Positions 8,521-16,670 of a stretch of 64,000 nucleotides of DNA are shown here, piece after piece. A program made the translations under genes and the position numbers. The notes under the pieces were generated by a model. That model saw nothing but the letters and a program-made list of their open reading frames with translations, was not told the origin of the DNA and searched no databases. The DNA is taken from the NCBI GenBank assembly GCA_964444795.1, contig CAYUIQ010000002.1:49581-113580 (forward strand), read 5' to 3'. How positions within the stretch are numbered: position 1 is the first letter of the stretch; each line of letters opens with the position of its first letter. The stretch is from JABMRP01 sp964444795 (lineage in GTDB: Bacteria; Planctomycetota; Planctomycetia; Pirellulales; Thermoguttaceae).

Positions 8521-9735
8521 TCAATACTCGCGGCGATGGATCCGCGATTGTACGCGGCCGGGCAATCCCTGGATGCGCAAGAACCCTTCGGCGTCGGTCT
8601 GGTTGTAGTCGCCGCCGCCTTCCATTGTGGCGATGCCCTCGTCGTAAAGACTGTTGGGGCTGCTACGGCCGTCGACTGCGATGTTGCCCTTGTAGAGCTG
8701 CAAGCTCACGTCACCGGTGACCGGCTCTTGGGCACGGCGGATGAAAGCCAGCAGGGCGTCGAACTTGGCGTGGTACCAGTAGCCGTAGTAGACCATCTCG
8801 GCCACTTCGGCCGCCAGCCGATCGCGCAGATGCGTCAGGTCGCGATCGAGGGTCAACTGCTCGACCACGCGATGGGCGTCGTAAAGGATCGTCATGCCGG
8901 GTGCTTCGTACACGCCGCGGCTTTTCATGCCGACGAACCGGTTCTCGACCATGTCGATCCGCCCGATACCGTTGCGGCCGCCGATTGCGTTGAGCGTCTT
9001 GACGACCTCGAAGGCCGAGAGCTTCTTACCGTTGACGGCGGTAGGCACCCCCGACTCGAATCCGACGGTCAGGTGTTCCACTTCGTCGGGTGCCTCTTGC
9101 GGCGAGACACCCATGCCGAAGTCGACCAGTTCGACGCCGTTGACCATCAGGTCCTCAAGTTGGCCCGCCTCGTAGCTGATGTGCAGGCAGTTTTCGTCGG
9201 AACTGTACGGCTTGGCGGCCGACACCTTCACCGGGATATTGTGTTGTTGGCAATAGTCGATCATCTCGCTGCGGCCGGGAAACGCCTGGCGAAACTTCTC
9301 GATCCGCCACGGGGCGATGACTTCAACGTCCGGGTCCAGCGCTTCGGCCGCCAGTTGGAAGCGGCACTGGTCGTTGCCCTTGCCCGTGGCGCCGTGGGCG
9401 TAAGCATCGGCCCCCACCTCCCGGGCCACTTGCAGACAGCCCTTGGAGATCAGCGGCCGGGCGATCGAGGTTCCCAGCAGATAAATGCCCTCGTATTTGG
9501 CCTGCCACTGGAGCACCGGAAAGGCGAAGTCGCGGCAGAGTTCCTCCTGGAGATCGAGGATGCGGGCCGACTTGGCGCCGATGTTCCGCGCCTTGTCGAG
9601 CATCGCCTCGGGATCTTCGCAAGGCTGGCCCAGATCGACGTAGACCGCGTGGACGTCGTACCCCTGGTCTTGTAGCCAGCCGAGGATCACCGACGTATCC
9701 AGGCCACCCGAATAGGCCAAAACGCAATTGGGCAT
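8521..9735 (-). CDS. argG: Argininosuccinate synthase
   Basis: Joins citrulline and aspartate using ATP to make argininosuccinate, the penultimate step of arginine synthesis, in the cytoplasm. The 404-residue product is normal length. The N-terminal PP-loop motif AYSGGLDTSV binds ATP; further family motifs are HGATGKGNDQCRF, APWR and VEHLTVGFESGVP. The start at 9735 is fixed by a GGAGAA about 10 bases upstream and by alignment of the PP-loop at residues 7-14; the reading frame continues upstream to 9816 without likely function. The gene is divergent from rnhA and stands alone, with no other arg genes nearby. Confidence 0.96.
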   Translation of the reverse strand: MPNCVLAYSGGLDTSVILGWLQDQGYDVHAVYVDLGQPCEDPEAMLDKARNIGAKSARILDLQEELCRDFAFPVLQWQAKYEGIYLLGTSIARPLISKGCLQVAREVGADAYAHGATGKGNDQCRFQLAAEALDPDVEVIAPWRIEKFRQAFPGRSEMIDYCQQHNIPVKVSAAKPYSSDENCLHISYEAGQLEDLMVNGVELVDFGMGVSPQEAPDEVEHLTVGFESGVPTAVNGKKLSAFEVVKTLNAIGGRNGIGRIDMVENRFVGMKSRGVYEAPGMTILYDAHRVVEQLTLDRDLTHLRDRLAAEVAEMVYYGYWYHAKFDALLAFIRRAQEPVTGDVSLQLYKGNIAVDGRSSPNSLYDEGIATMEGGGDYNQTDAEGFLRIQGLPGRVQSRIHRREY

Positions 9736-9798
9736 GAGAACTTCTCCGATGTCGGGAATCGATCGCTCGCGCTCGGGATGGGCCGAGCCAAACACTCT

Positions 9799-9827
9799 AT
9801 TTTGGCCCGGCGACACTGTATTGACAA
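9799..9827 (-). promoter_or_regulatory. Candidate housekeeping promoter for argG
   Basis: On the minus strand TTGTCA (9827-9822) is separated by 17 bases from CAAAAT (9804-9799), about 65 bases upstream of the argG start. The -10 box is imperfect; no ARG-box was found. Confidence 0.35.
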
Positions 9828-9944
9828 GAGGGGTAAGGCGGGGGTTCGCCGGGACCTGGGACGGAAAGTCCGATTTCGCCGGGAGCCGTTTTCCGTTACA
9901 TTAGGGGTTGGATTCCCGGAACGGCAACCCACGACACGCATCCC

Positions 9945-10418
9945 ATGCCCCCCATCAACGACGATCATCCCCCCGAGGTGCAACTTTTCACCGACGGCGG
10001 CTGCAGCGGCAACCCTGGACCCGGCGGATGGGCCTATGTCCTGCGCCATCTGGCCACGGGCAAAGAACTCGAGCGCTCCGGCGGCGAGCGCGAGACGACC
10101 AACAACCGCATGGAGCTGACCGCCGTGCTCCGCGGGCTGGAACAGTTGAAGCGACCGGTTCGCGTGGAATTGGTCTCCGACAGCATCTACGTGGGCAAGG
10201 GGCTCACCGACTGGATGCCCAAGTGGAAAGCCAACGGCTGGCGCCGCGGACGCGGATCGAAATCGAGCCCCGTCAAGAACGAAGACCTCTGGCGCGAACT
10301 CGACGTTCTGGTCACGAAGCACACGCTCACGTTCACCTTCGTCCGCGGTCATCAGGGCCACCCCGAAAACGAACGCTGCGACAAGCTGGCCGTGGCCGCC
10401 TATCAAAAGTATCGGTAG
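9945..10418 (+). CDS. rnhA: Ribonuclease HI
   Basis: Cleaves the RNA strand of RNA-DNA hybrids (R-loops, primers). The 157-residue protein has the full acidic active site of the family: Asp in FTDGGCSGNPGPGGW, Glu in NNRMELTA, Asp in LVSDSIYV and the late Asp in NERCDKLA, with the conserved His in VRGHQGHPEN. The basic handle region (KWKANGWRRG) is also present, as in E. coli RNase HI. The start is the ATG at 9945, followed by a short acidic lead before the first strand. It lies 83 bases before recG on the same strand; both serve R-loop and fork processing, so cotranscription makes sense. Confidence 0.95.
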   Translation: MPPINDDHPPEVQLFTDGGCSGNPGPGGWAYVLRHLATGKELERSGGERETTNNRMELTAVLRGLEQLKRPVRVELVSDSIYVGKGLTDWMPKWKANGWRRGRGSKSSPVKNEDLWRELDVLVTKHTLTFTFVRGHQGHPENERCDKLAVAAYQKYR

Positions 10419-10501
10419 CGTGGACCAAGGAAAGAGGCGGGCATCGAAAAAGGGGCCGCGTATCCGGCCTCGGGGTCCCCTGGAGCCACTCCCGCGGTAC
10501 A

Positions 10502-12619
10502 ATGACCGGGATGAACGCGCCCCAACAGAACGCCGCCGAGGAACTCGCCACACCGGTGCAATTTCTCAAGGGCGTGGGACCCGACCGGGCCGAACTGCTG
10601 ACCCGGCTTGAGTTGCACACGGCCCGCGATCTGCTCTTCTGCTTTCCCCGACAGTGGCAGGATTTCTCCGATCTGCGCGACGTGGCCGATTTGGAGGAGG
10701 GAACGTTGCAGAGTGTGCGCGGTACGGTCGAGGAGTTCGAGCTACGGGCTACGGCCGCCGGACGTTCCATCTTGGGCGTGTTGATCCGCAGCGCTGACGG
10801 ATACATGCGAGGCGTTTGGTTCAATCAGCCGTTCATGCGCGAGCAGTTCACCCGCGGGCAGGAGGTGATGCTCTCGGGCAAGCCGAAGCTCAGCGGGTTG
10901 ATGTGGGAGATGGTGCATCCGCGGGTCGTCAACCTGACCGGCAAAGAGGAACAGACGGGCGGCCAACTGCTGCCCGTCTATCCGTTGACCGAGGGTCTGA
11001 AGCAGCCGCAAATGCGGCGGCTGGTGCGCGGGGCCGTCGAGAAGTATACGCAACATCTCGAAGAGATCTTCCCCCAGCCGTTCCTCGATGCACACAACCT
11101 CCAGCCGCTGCACACCGCGCTGGAGCAGCTCCACAATCCGGCCGACTGGGAAAGCCTGCGGCAAGCCCGGCGGCGGTTGATTTACCAGGAGTTGTTCCTC
11201 CTGCAACTGGGGCTCGCGGTGAAGCGCCACCAACAGCGGTCGCAACTGGAGGCGCCGCCGCTGCCGGTCGACGCCAAGATCGACGCTCGGATTTGCCGCC
11301 TGTTTCCCTTCGAGTTGACCCCCGGCCAGCGCGAGGCGATCGACCGGATCGCCGCCGACATGGCCCAGTCGACACCGATGAACCGGTTGTTGCAGGGCGA
11401 CGTGGGCAGCGGCAAGACGGTGGTGGCCGTCTATGCCATGCTGCTGGCGGTCGCCCACGGATATCAGGCCGTGATGATGGCCCCGACCGAGGTGCTCGCG
11501 CGGCAACACGCGCTAACGCTCCAGCGGCTGTTGGACCGCGGCCACGTGCGGCTGGGGCGTTTGGTGGGCGGTATCCCGGCGCGGCAGCGGGCCGAGCTTT
11601 TGGAGCAGATCCGCGGCGGCGACGTCGATCTGGTCGTCGGCACGCAGGCGATCATCCAGGACGACGTCGAGTTTGGCCGCCCGGCTCTGGTGGTGATCGA
11701 CGAGCAGCACAAGTTCGGCGTGCGGCAACGGGCCGTACTAAAGGGGGCCGGCGGCGATATTTCCGACCGCGCGGTGCCCCATTACCTGGTGATGACCGCC
11801 ACGCCCATCCCGCGCACCGTGACGATGACCCTGTTCGGCGATCTCGATGTGTCGACGCTTTCCGACAGCCCGCCGGGCCGGCAGAAAATCCACACCTATC
11901 ACGCTCCCGAGTCGGACCGTCCGCGCTGGTGGGAGTTCTTCCGCAAGAAACTTCGCGAGGGCCGTCAGGCGTACGTCGTGGTGCCGCTGGTCGAGGAGTC
12001 GGAGCATCTCGAAGGGGCCAGTATCGACGAGACCTACGAGGAGTTGGCCAACGGCCCGTTGGAGGCCTTTCGCTTGGGCCTGATCCACGGCCGGATGAGC
12101 GTCGACGAGAAGGACGCCGTGATGACCGACTTCCGCTCCGGCGAGATCCAGGTGCTGGTCGCCACGTCGGTTGTCGAGGTGGGGGTCGACGTCCCTAACG
12201 CCACGCTGATGACCATCGAGGCGGCCGAGCGCTTCGGTCTGGCCCAATTGCACCAACTTCGCGGGCGGATCAGCCGCGGCCGTTTCCCCGGCTACTGTAC
12301 CGTGTTCGCCGATCCGCGGACCGACGACTCCACCGAGCGGCTCAAGGCGTTCGTCAAGACGACCGACGGTTTCGCTCTGGCCGAGACCGACTTCAAGCTC
12401 CGCGGTCCGGGCGAACTCTTCGGCACCCGCCAGCACGGCCTGCCGCCGTTTCTCATCGCCGATCTGACTCGCGACACGGAGCTGCTCGAAGAAGCCCGCC
12501 GCGACGCCGCCGACATGGTCTCCGCCGACCCGGGCCTCTCCCGCCCGGAGCACGCCAAGCTCCGCCAGCGCGTGTTGTTGCGTTACGGGAAGGTATTGGA
12601 GTTGGGCGACGTGGGGTGA
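10502..12619 (+). CDS. recG: ATP-dependent DNA helicase RecG
   Basis: Remodels stalled replication forks and branched DNA. The 705-residue protein has the N-terminal wedge/OB domain (about 1-260, with FLKGVGPDRAELLTRL matching the helix-hairpin start), Walker A GDVGSGKTVVA near residue 299, Walker B DEQHKFGV near 400, motif III MTATPIPRT and motif VI QLHQLRGRISRG. The start is uncertain by three codons: ATG at 10502 (MTGMNAP) or 10511; neither has a strong ribosome-binding site. The frame remains open upstream to 9908, overlapping rnhA, but that part shows no family similarity. Confidence 0.95.
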   Translation: MTGMNAPQQNAAEELATPVQFLKGVGPDRAELLTRLELHTARDLLFCFPRQWQDFSDLRDVADLEEGTLQSVRGTVEEFELRATAAGRSILGVLIRSADGYMRGVWFNQPFMREQFTRGQEVMLSGKPKLSGLMWEMVHPRVVNLTGKEEQTGGQLLPVYPLTEGLKQPQMRRLVRGAVEKYTQHLEEIFPQPFLDAHNLQPLHTALEQLHNPADWESLRQARRRLIYQELFLLQLGLAVKRHQQRSQLEAPPLPVDAKIDARICRLFPFELTPGQREAIDRIAADMAQSTPMNRLLQGDVGSGKTVVAVYAMLLAVAHGYQAVMMAPTEVLARQHALTLQRLLDRGHVRLGRLVGGIPARQRAELLEQIRGGDVDLVVGTQAIIQDDVEFGRPALVVIDEQHKFGVRQRAVLKGAGGDISDRAVPHYLVMTATPIPRTVTMTLFGDLDVSTLSDSPPGRQKIHTYHAPESDRPRWWEFFRKKLREGRQAYVVVPLVEESEHLEGASIDETYEELANGPLEAFRLGLIHGRMSVDEKDAVMTDFRSGEIQVLVATSVVEVGVDVPNATLMTIEAAERFGLAQLHQLRGRISRGRFPGYCTVFADPRTDDSTERLKAFVKTTDGFALAETDFKLRGPGELFGTRQHGLPPFLIADLTRDTELLEEARRDAADMVSADPGLSRPEHAKLRQRVLLRYGKVLELGDVG

Positions 12620-12759
12620 ACGGGTTCAGGCCACGTTTCCAAAGACCGTCCATGCCCGAGGGTCGCATCCCCCAGGTCGGAGAAGTGCCTGCGCTCCGGA
12701 CCACCGGTCTCGAAAGCGCGCTTCCGTTCTTTCCCGGCACCCCCCCGTTTCCGGTCAGG

Positions 12760-14013
12760 TCAGTCTGGCCCGTCGCGGCCCTGCTTCAACAGCACCAGCG
12801 CCGCGAACTCCCCGCGCATCGGCACCCGGATCGCACCGCCGCGGTATCTGCCCGCCACGACCGGCTCACCGTACATGTCGCGGGGGTCCATCAGCCGGAA
12901 TTCGTCCCCGCGGGCCAGAAAGCCGTCGGGCCGCATCAGGATCATTGGCTGCCGGGCGCCGTTGTAGACCGCCACGTTGGCCCGCCGGTCGTCGCAGCGG
13001 GTGGGGCGGATCTTAACTTGCAGCGTCGGCGGCGGGGGATTGTTCCGGTCGAAGACCAGGTTGCCCTCCCGGGTCACCTGCTTGAAGTCCTTGATGAGTA
13101 GCTCGCTGCCGATGATCGCGTTGTCGCGGATCTCGCAGTCCTCGTTATGCGGGGCCGACCAGCCCAGTTGCATCGGCACCCGGTAGAGGACGTTCTCCAG
13201 CACGCGGATGCCGCGGCTGGGCCGCCCGCCGCCGATCAGAAACCGGCCCCCATCGTAAGCGATGTTGCCCTCGATCAGGTAGTTGTCCACGTAGGCGTTC
13301 TTCGAGCCGTAGGCGTGCATCGTGTAGCTGTAGCCGCCGGTCATGATGCAGTCGGCGATCGTCTTAACGCCGTCCTGGTTTTGCGTGTAGACGGCGTGTC
13401 CGTGTCCGCGGTCGGGGGCCTTCCAGCCGTTGTCATAGATGATGCAGCCGTACAGCCCGCTGTCGGTGGCCCCTCGCCAGAAGCTCACTCCCTGGGCGTT
13501 GTCGTGGATTACCAGGTTGATGTACTTGCATCCCTGGCCGGCATGGACGTTCAGCCCGCCCCAAGGCCGGTTGTAGCTCTGGGGATGGGAGCCCGGCTCC
13601 TTGACCTCCCGCGACATCGTGAAGTTCTCCGAGACGAGGATCTCCAGGTCGCGGATCCGCAGCCATGCGGAAGGGGGTTGCACCGAAAGCCCGCCGTCGA
13701 TCGTCACCCGCGCCCCCGCCGCCGCGCGGACGTGGACCGGCTTGTCCTTCTCGCCGGCCAGCTTGACGGTGTAGCCGGGGCTCCCCAGCTTGCGGTCGGG
13801 ATACTTGTAGGTCCCCGCCGCGATCCAGACCGTGTCGCCGGGGGAGACCTTCTGCACGCCCGACAGGGCCGACTCCAGGTCCCACGGGGCCTCCTTGCTG
13901 CCGGCGGCGTCCGGCTTGCCCTCGACGGCGACGAACCACTCGGCGGTCTCCGCGGCCCCGCCCGCCAGCAGGATCCACCAGAGCACCAACGGCATGCAAC
14001 TGCGTCGAGGCAT
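12760..14013 (-). CDS. Secreted right-handed parallel beta-helix protein
   Basis: A 417-residue exported protein with a signal peptide (MPRRSCMPLVLWWILLAGG, cleaved about 24). The body has the features of pectate-lyase/DUF1565-type beta-helices: an N-terminal segment typical of 'right-handed parallel beta-helix repeat-containing' proteins (APWDLESALSGVQKVSPGDT, WIAAGTYKYP), then repeated short strand-turn units (INLVIHDNAQGVSFWRGATD, GCIIYDNGW, NYLIEGNIAYDGGRF, IRVLENVLYRVP). The start at 14013 follows GGGGAG. Such proteins usually bind or cleave polysaccharides; no catalytic residues can be assigned, so function is left open. It converges on recG with a gap of about 140 bases. Confidence 0.78.
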   Translation of the reverse strand: MPRRSCMPLVLWWILLAGGAAETAEWFVAVEGKPDAAGSKEAPWDLESALSGVQKVSPGDTVWIAAGTYKYPDRKLGSPGYTVKLAGEKDKPVHVRAAAGARVTIDGGLSVQPPSAWLRIRDLEILVSENFTMSREVKEPGSHPQSYNRPWGGLNVHAGQGCKYINLVIHDNAQGVSFWRGATDSGLYGCIIYDNGWKAPDRGHGHAVYTQNQDGVKTIADCIMTGGYSYTMHAYGSKNAYVDNYLIEGNIAYDGGRFLIGGGRPSRGIRVLENVLYRVPMQLGWSAPHNEDCEIRDNAIIGSELLIKDFKQVTREGNLVFDRNNPPPPTLQVKIRPTRCDDRRANVAVYNGARQPMILMRPDGFLARGDEFRLMDPRDMYGEPVVAGRYRGGAIRVPMRGEFAALVLLKQGRDGPD

Positions 14014-14349
14014 GGCACAATCTCCCCAGGGTTGGTGAACTGAGCCGCGGAGCGGCTGGGACGTCGCGGAAAGGACTGTTGGGGATTGTATCAGAACTTG
14101 CCCGGGGAGGTTAGCGTTTTGGGCGGGGCGACGCAGGAGGGGAGGAAAAGAGCTGCCATGTGGGAATGGATAAACCAAGATCGGAACAGGAGGAAACGGA
14201 GGGAACAGAGAAAGGGAGAATGGTGTCTTCGGCCGGGTGCGATGAGGAATGTTTTGTGGCGCGCGCCAGCGAGATGGCTACTATACGGCCGTACCATCCC
14301 CGCCCGCGCGAAACGCTCTTCCCTGCCGGGCTTGTCCCGGTGGCTTGCT

Positions 14350-14480
14350 GGTTTGGAAACTACAGGGCGTGGTGACCCCGCCTCCCTGTGACCCTCCCCA
14401 GCGTCTCAACCGCCTCCGGCGGCTGAAATGTTGGGGAGCTAAGGATGCGCGACTCGATGGCACCGGTTAGTTGCCAAACC
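14350..14480. repeat. Nested inverted-repeat element (possible structured RNA or mobile-element end)
   Basis: Outer arms GGTTTGGAAACT (14350-14361) and AGTTGCCAAACC (14469-14480) pair at 11 of 12 positions. Inside are ACAGGG/CCCTGT (14362-14367 with 14384-14389) and CTCCCCA/TGGGGAG (14394-14400 with 14432-14438), the latter enclosing CCGCC-TCC-GGCGG (14410-14422). The arrangement is a closed multi-branch fold. No family was recognised and strand is unknown. Confidence 0.4.
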
Positions 14481-14550
14481 AATAAAACCTGTCTCCGAAC
14501 CGCCAGTGGCTGTAAACTTAACACTGAAAGCCTGACCGTGCGCCACGGGT

Positions 14551-14578
14551 TTGCGTAATCGTCGAAAGGGGGTAGAAT
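14551..14578 (+). promoter_or_regulatory. Candidate promoter of hicBA
   Basis: TTGCGT (14551-14556), a 16-base spacer and TAGAAT (14573-14578), about 110 bases before the antitoxin start. Confidence 0.4.
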
Positions 14579-14689
14579 ATGTGTAGACCAAGTGTTCGCT
14601 CGGAATATGTCCGTGGGGGCATGACGTCCGCGGAGGCGTACTGTCTAAAAGAAGCGTGAAGGGTCGTTATCCCTCGGAGGATCGCTCCA

Positions 14690-14881
14690 ATGGAAAAGGC
14701 GAGATTTATCTTTTGGCAAGATGAAGATGCCTGGCTGGGGCATCTTGAGGAGTATCCCGATTACATAACCCAGGGCAAGACTCTGGACGACCTGAAGGCC
14801 CATCTCGTCGACCTCCACAAGGATCTCACCGGCGGACAAATTCCCTGCGTTCGTCGCGCGGCGGAGTTGGACCTGTCGTGA
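14690..14881 (+). CDS. hicB: HicB-family antitoxin-like protein
   Basis: A 63-residue partial-RNase-H-fold protein expected to bind and neutralise the HicA-type toxin encoded next. It begins with a HicB-like first strand (ARFIFWQDEDAWLGHLEEYP) and continues ITQGKTLDDLKAHLVDLHKD, the helix pattern of short HicB proteins (here without a C-terminal DNA-binding domain). CGGAGG lies 9 bases upstream. Its stop codon overlaps the GTG start of hicA (GTGA). The order antitoxin-toxin is the reverse of classical E. coli hicAB but common elsewhere. With no DNA-binding domain, autoregulation would need another partner. Confidence 0.8.
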   Translation: MEKARFIFWQDEDAWLGHLEEYPDYITQGKTLDDLKAHLVDLHKDLTGGQIPCVRRAAELDLS

Positions 14882-15063
14882 AGAGAATCGCTTTAATCAA
14901 GAAGATTGAAGAAATGGGCGCCGTCCTCATCCGCCACGGTGGGAAGCACGACTGGTATCAGAATCCTACGACAAACATCTCGCAGCCCATCCCGCGCCAT
15001 CGGGAAATCAACGAGTACTTGGCAAAACACATTATCAAGATGCTCGGAAGCGGCAGCGGATGA
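14878..15063 (+). CDS. hicA: HicA-family mRNA interferase toxin
   Basis: A 61-residue double-stranded-RNA-binding-fold toxin, expected to cleave mRNA and stop translation when free of HicB. The conserved HicA core is present: an N-terminal helix (KRIALIKKIEEMGAVLIR), the catalytic-type His in RHGGKHDWYQNP, then PIPRHREINEYLAKHIIKML. It starts with GTG overlapping the hicB stop codon by four bases, so it is translated by coupling and probably in limited amounts. Length is typical. It appears intact, so the pair may be active. Confidence 0.85.
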   Translation: MKRIALIKKIEEMGAVLIRHGGKHDWYQNPTTNISQPIPRHREINEYLAKHIIKMLGSGSG

Positions 15064-15453
15064 CATCCGCAGGGTGCTTTGACGGGTGAAGAAGAAGCCA
15101 CATACCATCGGGTCGAGTGAAGAGCTTCTTAGAGCCCGGCATCGCTAGCTGCGGGCAGGGTTCCTTTCCCGAGCCTTTCGGTTGGGCGCGAAGCCAACAT
15201 GCGTTGCCATCCAATTGCGGCTATTTGTCTGTTCACGCGGGCCACTTCTCGATCAGTGCTTTTTTGGCTTGTTGGTCTGGCATGAAGAACCCTCCGAGAC
15301 AGCACGAATCCGTTACCCCCTCATTGTACCACTTGGTCGTGAGGATCGCACTTTTTCTTGGGGAAAGGGAGAAGAAGAGGGGGCACGCCACCTTTTCTTC
15401 CCATCGCTCCGCCGGCGAAGATGCCCGTGGCACGCATCCCACAGGGCGCCCCC
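15064..15453. other. Gene-free stretch after hicBA
   Basis: 390 bases between hicA and the convergent zincin-like gene. I see no coding sequence, RNA gene or clear terminator. Confidence 0.5.
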
Positions 15454-16623
15454 CTACGGCCGCAATCGGCGCATGTAGCGAACGAACTGGGCGTCCAGCG
15501 CTGCGAGATCGCCGCCGAAGGCCGCGCGGAAATCGGCGAGCCGGGCGTCGGGGACGTCCCACACGAAGGGGACCTTTTCCGAGAGCGTCTTCAGATAGGC
15601 CGTGTACTCTTTCGGCTTGGTGCGAATGAGGAAGAAGGTTAGCGCCCAGGCCTCGGCGTAGGCGTCGGGCCCTTGTTTCGGATCGCGCAGGCGACGGTCG
15701 TCGGTCAAAAGGGTTTGCAGCGAACCGGGGGGCCGGCGGCGCAGATAGTCTTGGAACTGACGCAGCCGGGCCGAGTTAATCTTGCCGATGCTCGTCCAGC
15801 CTTTGCGGCTGCGCAGGTCGGGGGTCTCGAAGTACATGGCGATCCCCTCGCTGAACCAATGCGGGCAATCGCTCAGCCGGGCGTGCAGCCCGCAGTTGAA
15901 CGCGATCTGGTGCGTCGCCTCGTGGACGATCGTGGCAATGGTCCCCTCGGCGCCGGGACGAGCCAGCATGCGGATGAGATCGGCCTTCGTGCCGCGACGA
16001 ACCGCGCCGCCGACCGTGTCGTTGACCGTCAGATCGTACGTCGTCACCCGATTGGTCTTCAGGTTGTAGTAGCCGATGATCTGCTTGGCCGTCTCGCCGA
16101 TCTCGGTGGTGCAATAGGCGATGTACGAACGGCGGCTGGCGAAGACCACGGCCACCAGGGGGAACTCCGGTTCCCGCAGCGTGAAGCCTCGCAACGTCCA
16201 GTAGTTGTTGAACGCCCGATAGAGCCGTTCGAGAAGTCCTCCACACCACTCGGCGTAAACCTTCGACGTATTGTGGAAGACCATGTAGTTGGCCGTTTCA
16301 TGGACCTCGAACCCCGCGGGCAGTTCGGCCAACAGCCGCATCTTCAACTGGGCTCGCGGCATCGGCACAAAGGGCGCGTCGTCGCTGGTGTGCTTAATCA
16401 GTTCTTCCGGCTGTACGGTCCAGGCCACCCCGTCGGCCGCTTGAATCATCAAGCCTCCGTCGGCGCCGGTCACGACCAGCCGGCCGGTGATTTCGATCCG
16501 CTTTCCGTCGCGCTGGAAGGCGACCCGTTCGAGCGCGGGACACACGGCCGGGTGTCCCCAGCAGATCAGAATGCAGGCGGCCGTTAAGATCAGACGTGGC
16601 ATGTTCCGTGGTTTCCTGTCCAT
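15454..16623 (-). CDS. DUF1570-type secreted zincin-like protein
   Basis: A 389-residue exported protein of the planctomycete DUF1570 type. It has a signal peptide (about 1-30, ILTAACILICWGHPAVCPA), a small beta domain (about 30-75), and a metallopeptidase-like region carrying the zinc-binding HEATH motif at about 234-238, followed by HWFSEGIAMYFE, which supplies the third-ligand Glu expected in gluzincins. The C-terminal helices (YAEAWALTFFLIRTKPKEYT) resemble those of minor peptidase families. Start could be 16623 (chosen, seven residues longer) or 16602. Proteolysis is predicted from the motif, substrates unknown. It lies about 50 bases downstream of the ABC permease, same strand. Confidence 0.78.
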   Translation of the reverse strand: MDRKPRNMPRLILTAACILICWGHPAVCPALERVAFQRDGKRIEITGRLVVTGADGGLMIQAADGVAWTVQPEELIKHTSDDAPFVPMPRAQLKMRLLAELPAGFEVHETANYMVFHNTSKVYAEWCGGLLERLYRAFNNYWTLRGFTLREPEFPLVAVVFASRRSYIAYCTTEIGETAKQIIGYYNLKTNRVTTYDLTVNDTVGGAVRRGTKADLIRMLARPGAEGTIATIVHEATHQIAFNCGLHARLSDCPHWFSEGIAMYFETPDLRSRKGWTSIGKINSARLRQFQDYLRRRPPGSLQTLLTDDRRLRDPKQGPDAYAEAWALTFFLIRTKPKEYTAYLKTLSEKVPFVWDVPDARLADFRAAFGGDLAALDAQFVRYMRRLRP

Positions 16624-16670
16624 GTTCAGTCGTTGGACCTCGTACCCTCTATTATACACTCCACCGCTTA

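Larger units (their letters stand above)
14014..14689. other. Gene-free stretch with a nested inverted-repeat element and the hicBA promoter
   Basis: No convincing coding sequence in 676 bases. It holds a structured element at 14350-14480 and a promoter at 14551-14578, both listed separately. The part from 14014 to about 14340 shows nothing recognisable. Confidence 0.6.

Noticed and set aside
9908..10501. Open frame continuing upstream of recG
   Set aside because: It overlaps rnhA in another frame and has Arg/His-rich composition with no RecG similarity.
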